From: Lepas anatifera
Lineage: Eukaryota > Arthropoda > Thecostraca > Lepadidae
DNA: 64,000 nucleotides
NCBI GenBank assembly: GCA_034440635.1
Contig: JAOTON010000056.1
Coordinates: 1,583,501 to 1,647,500 of the forward strand
Direction of reading: 5' to 3'
Under the pieces are notes generated by a model. The model was not told where the DNA came from. It made no database searches and worked only from the letters and a program-made list of their open reading frames with translations. Positions 59,001-64,000 of this stretch are shown here, in pieces (position 1 is the first letter of the stretch; the number at the start of each line of letters is the position of its first letter). The translations under genes and the position numbers were made by a program.

Positions 59001-60493
59001 AGGAGGGTGCCAGGCCGACTTTACCTTGGGCTGTTCGCCGGCGTCCGCCTGCTCGCCCGGCCGCCACGTCAGCAGCTGGTGGGGGATGGTGGAGTTGAAG
59101 ATGTCCAGCATACACTGGCAGGTCTGGTCCCAGGTCTGCGGCCGGAACTTGGCGCCGTTGGAGATGACCAGGTTCTCCAGGCAGTTGGTGCCGGAGCGGG
59201 CCAGCTGCTCGTTGTCTGCGGGGAGCGCGGCGTCAACCCAAACGTGGTCAGACACAGCAGCACAAGGCTCGTTATCGGCACAGAAATGGAGGCGAGCAAT
59301 ACGTATGGTGTGACCAAAAGCGTATCTAGAAATTCAGGAGGCATGCCAACTCACGGGGCGCCAATCGCACCTAGAGACACAATCTGAAAAACGGAGAAGA
59401 GGCAGCGGCAGGATGGGACTAGCGCAATACATCGATATCCGCAAATTCACCAAATATCAAACTATGTGCTAATTGATGAGATGTTGCATGGCCCATCTCG
59501 TTGAACCCGTAAGGGCAACTTGAACCTGCTGGCTGTCTTTGAAAACGTTGTTGATGTACTTCACAGACAATATTTGAGAAAAAACTTACCCACAGGTAAG
59601 AAGGAGGACATGCAAAAGACCGTACGCAGACTCCCCTAATTCTGGGGGAAACGCCCCCTCCCTGATTCGCGAGTTAGAGCCCCTCCCTCCCGCTTTCGAC
59701 GCCCGTGTGTGAGAACAGTTGGTGTTCCTACGGCATTCGAAACCAAAATTTGAATTTAGCAAAAAAACTGAACTTTCTTTTTTCGAACTTTCTTTGCCCG
59801 CGCCGGTGCTTCGAGGCTGCCGGATGGATAATCCTGTATGATATGCCTCTTACATCTTAACATATCCTATATAATACAGATTAGGCATATTATGAGAAGG
59901 CAATTATACGCTGACACGACCAAGCTGGATTCCCACAGGTCAATGGCAAACCAAAATGTCCGCTTTCGTCCATGCACGCACGCATGAACAGTGCGGTTCG
60001 TTACCGCACCCGTGTGTATTACAATAACTTAAGTCGCAGGACGCAACTGTGTGTAATAAAATACCTTGTTGGATCCACCCATGGGTAATATAAAAGCGTA
60101 CGTTGCCGGAGGCAGCCGTGCTCAGTAACGTACCTTTTCGGACGCAGCCGTGTTCAGTAACGTACCTTGCCGGACGCAGCCGTGTCCAGTAACGTACCTT
60201 GTCGGACGCAGCCGTGTTCAGTAGCGTACCTTGTCGGACGCAGCCGTGTTCAGTAGCGTACCTTGTCGGACGCAGCCGTGTTCAGTAACGTACCTTGTCG
60301 GACGCAGCCGTGTTCAGTAGCGTACCTTGTCGGACGCAGCCGTGTTCAGTAGCATACCTTGTCGGACGCACCAGTGCAGCTGGTTGTAGAGCGGCCGCAG
60401 CAGGATGGGCTGCAGCACGTCGTGGTACTGGGTGAACACGTCCACGATGGCGTACAGCGCGTGGTTGCAGGTGGTGGTCATCCACTCGGCCTT
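52886..60493 (-). CDS. ARFGEF1: ARFGEF1/2 (BIG1/2, Sec71) C-terminal seven exons, 5' part outside window
   Basis: BIG-type Arf guanine-nucleotide exchange factors activate class I Arf GTPases on trans-Golgi and endosomal membranes. The joined exons encode about 387 residues matching the conserved C-terminal HDS region of the family. Recognisable blocks, in order, are [76 protein letters not shown] and [20 protein letters not shown], ending at TGA (52888-52886). Exons are 60358-60493, 59025-59215, 58385-58498, 57527-57846, 56787-56905, 53922-54059 and 52886-53032. Phases agree at every junction except for one surplus base in a C6 run. The Sec7 catalytic domain and the DCB/HUS regions must lie to the right of the window. 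No upstream exon was found in 60494-64000. Two introns start with minisatellites that copy the splice donor. BIG1 versus BIG2 cannot be decided because invertebrates usually have a single orthologue. Confidence 0.93.
53057..53207. mobile_element. Small hAT-like MITE in the last ARFGEF intron
   Basis: The ends are CAGTGGAGGCTAGGGGGCTC and CCTGGATCCGCCACTG, of the CAGTGGCGGATCCAGG type. It is flanked by imperfect 8-base direct repeats (cttgtcac and gtggtcac). There is no coding capacity. It belongs to the same family as the elements near 14605, 16436 and 47272. Confidence 0.75.
53922..54059 (-). CDS. ARFGEF1: ARFGEF exon with [11 protein letters not shown]
   Basis: This exon has 138 bases (46 codons, phase 0 at both ends). 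It starts [20 protein letters not shown] and ends [12 protein letters not shown]. The acceptor is CCGACACCGCAG/GTA and the donor GACGAGCGG/GTGAGT. It matches the penultimate segment of BIG1/2 proteins, where an SHREAW-type motif precedes a leucine run. The upstream intron (54060-56786) holds the 45-bp array. Confidence 0.92.
54265..56811 (-). repeat. 45-bp minisatellite spanning an exon end and its 5' splice site, about 56 copies
   Basis: On the minus strand each unit reads as about 21 intronic bases (GTTAGTAACGGTGGACAGTTG) followed by 24 bases copied from the end of the ARFGEF exon (GCGCGGCGCCCCCAG then TGGCCGCAG). Every unit thus carries CAG/GTTAGT. Units differ at a few sites, for example gcgccaaatgt, gcgtcaactgt or acaccaactat on the plus strand, and a few are 43-44 bp. 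As 45 is divisible by three and no stop occurs, long stretches are open in several frames on both strands. These open frames are by-products of the repeat, not separate genes. Confidence 0.96.
56787..56905 (-). CDS. ARFGEF1: ARFGEF exon with [14 protein letters not shown]
   Basis: This exon has 119 bases. It completes the Gly codon (G/GA) and adds 39 residues, starting [20 protein letters not shown] and ending [14 protein letters not shown]. The acceptor is TTTCTGGCAG/GA and the donor GCCGCAG/GTTAGT. The exon end is supported by spacing: the family has nine residues between the DE pair and the following VQQRL, with a Trp at the same place as in ARRPQWPQ. The last 24 exonic bases plus the donor are tandemly repeated about 56 times immediately downstream. 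Confidence 0.9.
57527..57846 (-). CDS. ARFGEF1: ARFGEF exon with [15 protein letters not shown], carrying a 1-base frame break
   Basis: The exon begins [20 protein letters not shown] and contains [20 protein letters not shown], a hallmark block. It ends QQRNLLWRA plus the first base of a Gly codon. The acceptor is CGGCTGCAG/GTT and the donor GCGCGCAG/GTGGGT. The length is 320 bases, but phase requires 319. The reading frame shifts at a run of six C (plus-strand G6 at 57638-57643), after DQGMYP. Beyond it the conserved sequence [20 protein letters not shown] continues in the next frame. Sequencing or assembly error is the simplest explanation; a true null allele is possible. Confidence 0.88.
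58385..58498 (-). CDS. ARFGEF1: ARFGEF exon, Ser-rich linker
   Basis: This exon has 114 bases (38 codons, phase 0 at both ends). It encodes a polar, serine-rich linker running from [20 protein letters not shown] to KNRKIIQMK. The donor is ATGAAG/GTGAGT, near consensus. The acceptor GTGCGCCCAG/AGT has a weak pyrimidine tract, so the 5' edge is less certain than the others. The linker is variable in the family, so assignment rests on frame, phase and position between two firm exons. Confidence 0.8.
59025..59215 (-). CDS. ARFGEF1: ARFGEF exon with [20 protein letters not shown]
   Basis: This exon has 191 bases. It completes the split Asp codon (G/AC) and adds 63 residues, ending [17 protein letters not shown]. 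The acceptor is CTCCCCGCAG/AC and the donor is CCCAAG/GTAAAG. The block from the [15 protein letters not shown] motif to the [16 protein letters not shown] motif is among the most conserved parts of the family C-terminus. The tail [11 protein letters not shown] enters the variable linker. Confidence 0.93.
60101..60370 (-). repeat. 32-bp minisatellite spanning an exon end and its 5' splice site, 8 copies
   Basis: The minus-strand unit is GTACGCTACTGAACACGG followed by CTGCGTCCGACAAG. The terminal TGCGTCCGACAAG is identical to the last 13 bases of the ARFGEF exon ending at 60358. Each unit therefore ends with a copy of the exon end and starts with a donor-like GTACG. Eight full units follow the real donor; more decayed units may extend left to about 60000. 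The unit length is not a multiple of three, and an in-frame TGA appears soon after read-through. Confidence 0.95.
60358..60493 (-). CDS. ARFGEF1: ARFGEF exon (first in window), [16 protein letters not shown] block
   Basis: This exon has 136 bases: 45 codons plus the first base of an Asp codon. It starts after the acceptor CCCCGTGCTGCAG and reads [20 protein letters not shown] and onward to LHWCVRQ. The donor is CGACAAG/GTATGC. The last 13 exonic bases plus the donor are repeated eight more times immediately downstream (see the 32-bp array). The acceptor was chosen because the family normally has a residue such as Q or E just before KAEWM. An in-frame extension further 5' ([11 protein letters not shown]) is also open but does not resemble the family. 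Confidence 0.92.
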
Positions 60494-60509
60494 CTGCAGC
60501 ACGGGGTCA

Positions 60510-60572
60510 CACAGGGTCTCGGTGGCACAGCGGGCAGGCGCCGCTGCTGGGTTCGACTCCCACGGTCAACTG
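60510..60572 (+). repeat. Possible tRNA-derived SINE fragment next to an ARFGEF exon
   Basis: GTGGCACAGCGGGCAGGC resembles an A box and GGGTTCGACTCC a B box, about 20 bases apart. This is shorter than a real tRNA, so it would be a SINE remnant. It lies less than 20 bases upstream of an ARFGEF acceptor. Confidence 0.3.
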
Positions 60573-60574
60573 CT

Positions 60575-63300
60575 TCTGACTGGATTCCGATCTCCAGGGA
60601 ATAAACGTATAACAACGAGAAGTTGTAGGCAGTAATTATTGTGCTGCGGCAAATGCAGACAGGCAAAAGAGCGCTCGGGAAACTTGAGATACTTTCCTAC
60701 GGTTAGGTAATGCACGGCAATGGAATTTAATTGCACTAAGTTTAGGGAAACTTCCAAAGACTGCATGGCATACATTTGGCCGGTCACCGCATGGGCTACT
60801 TCGGCATCCACCACCGCCTCGGAGGTAATTTCTGACCCCCCACATCTAAAAATCAATAGCGATACGGGTAAAATACGAAGGGTGTTGAAAGCACCCTACC
60901 GTCTTCTACTCTTGTACGAAGTTTCAACCATATCCACTTTGCTGTTACGCCACGGGGACCAAAATAGGTCAAATTTGGAAATTCGTTGTGAATTGGGGAC
61001 CGGTACACCTCACACAAAGCCGAGGACTTCATCTTATTCGTCATGACCCAGAAGGTTGAATGATAGGCAACATGACCTTGAAAATCGTTATTTGAGGGGG
61101 ACAAAGCCACCCAGTGACTTTTGTATGGCACATTCTTCCGTTCATAAGTTATAGACATAAACGTATTGGGAAAGCGAACCCTTTGGTGATCTGTTGTGAT
61201 CTAAGCATTTACTTCGACAAGAGCTTTCGAATGATGATCTCAAACTTGATCTGGCTCTTCCGAGAGCTGACCTACCACATTTTAAAAGAGCAAAATCTCC
61301 TTACATGGGCTCAGGAAGGGTGCCATAATAAGTTAGCATGAGCTGTTCATATATCGGTTTCCGGCCAAAAGCTGTCAAACCAACCACTCCACAGGTATGC
61401 CAAATAAAACACATCTGTCATTCTCGGACTCAGCCTCGGCTCGGAACCATTTGAAAAAACCGAGGCGCGTGGAGAAGGGGTCAGAAATATCCCCCAGGCG
61501 GTTGTGAATTAAGCATTAGCTGCACGTTATGTTAATGAGGGCTGGTCCTACATTAAATACCAACAAAGTTAATTGTCAAGTGTGTAAGAACCGCATGCAT
61601 ATTCCTAAGGCAGAAGGGCACGCAAAAGAAAACCGAATGATAATAATGCAACAATCATATCTCAAAGATTAGTGACGGCGCACGCCATCCGCATTGAAAC
61701 CACCCGCATGCAAGTACATATTCACGGTTCGCTTCAATATTTGGGAGCAGTGATTTTATGTGTAGGAAGGGATGTTTAACAAGCCAAAGCCAACAGATAC
61801 GTGTTTACCTGCTCAGTCCCCGTAAACCCCGTGCAAACCCACCGGAGAACGGGTGCGATCGGTCACTCTGTCTTTTGTTTGCCGCGCGCAGTGAAACAGC
61901 CGGCCATGGGTGAACATCAGAAAAGACAATTTCAGCATTCTTCGTAACAATTTGGCATCGGTCCTGGTAAGACTACAAAACTGTGCGACGTTTAATTTGG
62001 GCTCAAACATGTTAATATTTACTCCTGATGCAACACCACGAATATGCAGTTATCATGTCCAAGTCCACCCGATGGTGTGCGTAACATAAAATGAGGGCCA
62101 AAACCCTCTGCGTATATCTGTCCGTATGCCAGGGAGGGTACCCGCAGGTTTCACAAATGGACGCTATGGTTACCGAATGGTGCTGATGCACATTGGGTTG
62201 GGTCGTCGCAATATCATCCTAAGCGGACATTAAATGGACAATGATAAAAAGTGGCGCTATTGTCTCCAAAATTTCAAATAGATCCAAGTAAAATAACGCA
62301 GACAAAATACGTCTTCAGATACCAAAAGATGCCCAGGACCTCAGCTCCCGGCGATGCAGTTTCCATGGCGACGCGCCTCGCCGGCCTCAAGGTAACACCG
62401 CGCAGCGGTCGTCGGCCGGGCGGGGGCGACACGAAGCTAAGTACACCCCCCCTGGCACACTACAGCTACATCTATCCCACTCAGGCACATCGGATGAACG
62501 CCTGGCTGGTCATTTCCACCTACAATATATTTTGTGTATTGTTTGTCTAAATCCACAAACGACCATCGTTTTCCTTTGATGTGCAGTTTCCAAAAATCCA
62601 ACAAGCTGTCCACGGGAATATGGGACGTGAACTGAGCTATGAATCGCGTGCAGCATACCGAAAGCCACCCGTTGCATATTTCCGTGCCTGTCAAAACCCA
62701 CTATTTACGGAGCAACAGCACTTCAGGGGAATACTTCTTTTTGGACGCACACATGCCTTCCCCTTACCCCTGCGAGCCTAACGACGGCCGTCAACTGTTC
62801 GGTGGTTACTGGAGTCGGCGGGGGGGCCCGGTGGAGACGAATTTCGCTCCGAACACACACTATCTCTCTGCAAATGGTGAGATCTAGACCGAATGAAAGT
62901 CTGAGCACAGTGTTTTAAGGCATGCTGGTCTCCTCGCTATTTCAGTTTAAATCCCATTATCCCATTATCATGAAATTCCTTTCAAACTCAGTTTGACATC
63001 GAATTTTTCCCTGTTGCAGTGCTTGGCCCTCTTAGCTGCTCATATGATTACAGCTGGTAGCGCCTGCGAGCCATGACAACGGGAAACTGCACCGCCGGGG
63101 CTGCCATCGCTGCTGCGTTCCGGCGCCTGCAGACATCTGATAACAGTTTCTGATTGTTTTTTTCCAGTAATAAATGCTACATACGCCTTCTTATCACTAT
63201 CGCAAAGAAACCTATTTCTGACGACGCACCCTGATGCACATAAGCCTAGCAGCCAATAAAAGCGACACAACTTTGGGGACGAAATTGGTCATTCTCCACG
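60575..63300. other. Probable ARFGEF intron; no exon recognised
   Basis: The expected preceding family segment was searched for by eye on the minus strand and not found. Frames at 62437-62694 and elsewhere have no recognisable motif. Confidence 0.45.
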
Positions 63301-63329
63301 GTATCCACCTAGTGGACCGGGGGCACCCG

Positions 63330-63760
63330 TTCTCCGCCCTCGTCAGTACATCAGTAAGTCGGCGCTCGGGCCGCTGGCGCCTGAGCCGGGCGTTCAGTGT
63401 CAGTGCGTGCGAGCGAGTACAACCGAGCCGGGGAGAGCGGCGCGGGGCGGGCGGGCGAACAAGCGCCGGTACTAACATCCAGCTGGTTGTCAGGGTGCAC
63501 GCAAATCTGGTGAAGAAGAGAACAAGAGAGAGACGACGTCAGACGCCACACCGACCAACAGTGACGCGGCTGCCGACGTCACTGATGGGGCCAGACGTGT
63601 GAGACGTCAGTAGTGATGTTAATGGAGTTAGGTAGGTGATAATGGAGTCTGACCCGAGCAGTGACGTCATCGCCGCGCCCCCGGCCCAGAGGCTGGTCAA
63701 GCACCAGCTTCCTAGCACACTAGTCTGGAGGCAGCGAAACGTAACGACAAGCCAAACTCA
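63330..63760 (+). promoter_or_regulatory. Possible promoter and first exon on plus strand
   Basis: CpG-rich DNA contains initiator-like GTCAGTACATCAGT (about 63342) and TTCAGTGTCAGTGCGTGCG (about 63393). A frame from ATG at 63642 reads MESDPSSDVIAAPPAQRLVK to a stop near 63836. No protein family was recognised. A promoter inside a minus-strand gene intron would be possible but is unproven. Confidence 0.2.
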
Positions 63761-64000
63761 CGGGGTTCTGTCCAGCCAAAGTTGCGTTCGAATCCCAGAG
63801 GACGAACAGACATTTTCAATGGAAATTTTTGGATGAGGTTATGTCTTTTTCGATCCACAGGAATCCGGGTCGGTATTGGGAAAAGTTCAATACCGTTCAG
63901 AAACCTGATACTTCTGAGCAACGTACGATACATTTTTAACCACGAAAAAAACTGTTTTTGTCAGTAGGGCGATTTCAAATAAGTGACACATTTGAAAACA

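Noticed and set aside
62437..62694. Possible upstream ARFGEF exon on the minus strand
   Set aside because: The translation does not match the family segment preceding KAEWM, and no suitable donor or phase was found.

Overview
This is animal (metazoan) nuclear DNA. It has spliced genes with GT-AG introns, tRNA-derived SINE sequence, many DNA-transposon remnants with 8-bp or TTAA target-site duplications, minisatellites and long non-coding stretches. GC-rich coding exons, TCAGT initiator-like sequences and dense small hAT elements with CAGTGGCGGATCCAGG-type ends fit an invertebrate, perhaps an arthropod such as a crustacean. That assignment is inference only. No bacterial, organellar or viral gene was recognised.

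One gene is clear. The minus strand from 60493 down to 52886 carries the last seven exons of an ARFGEF1/ARFGEF2 (BIG1/BIG2, fly Sec71) orthologue, a large Golgi Arf guanine-nucleotide exchange factor. All seven exons are joined by consistent GT-AG sites and reading phases, and together encode about 387 C-terminal residues. The Sec7 catalytic domain and the rest of the 5' part lie beyond the right edge. One 1-base frame break sits in a run of six C in exon 4 (counting exons from the right edge) and looks like an assembly error.

The most unusual feature is in this gene. Two of its introns begin with a minisatellite whose repeat unit spans the exon-intron boundary. A 45-bp unit (about 56 copies, 54265-56811) repeats the last 24 exonic bases plus the 5' splice site GTTAGT. 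A 32-bp unit (8 copies, 60101-60370) repeats the last 13 or so exonic bases plus the 5' splice site GTACG. The gene therefore presents dozens of tandem copies of a plausible splice donor. The 45-bp array stays open in the exon's reading frame except at indel-bearing units.

The rest is mostly repeats. 1-4020: small repeats and a terminal-inverted-repeat element with subterminal GTTGAGCC motifs. 7.4-11.7 kb: TTAA-flanked, piggyBac-like non-autonomous elements rich in AGGTCA/TGACCT half-sites, with further copies at 28.2, 33.0 and 47.8 kb. 13-17 kb: hAT-like MITEs, an inverted pair of decayed ORFs, and a SINE with target-site duplications. 18.4 kb: a 39-bp minisatellite. 20.5-26.8 kb, 29-37.4 kb and 39.4-44.5 kb: large hAT-like elements whose interiors are 20-25 bp satellite-like repeats instead of a transposase gene, some nested in others. 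45.3-46.2 kb: another minisatellite between two uncertain exon-like segments. 48.9-52.7 kb and 60.5-64 kb: mainly unannotatable intergenic or intronic DNA with a few CpG-rich, promoter-like islands.
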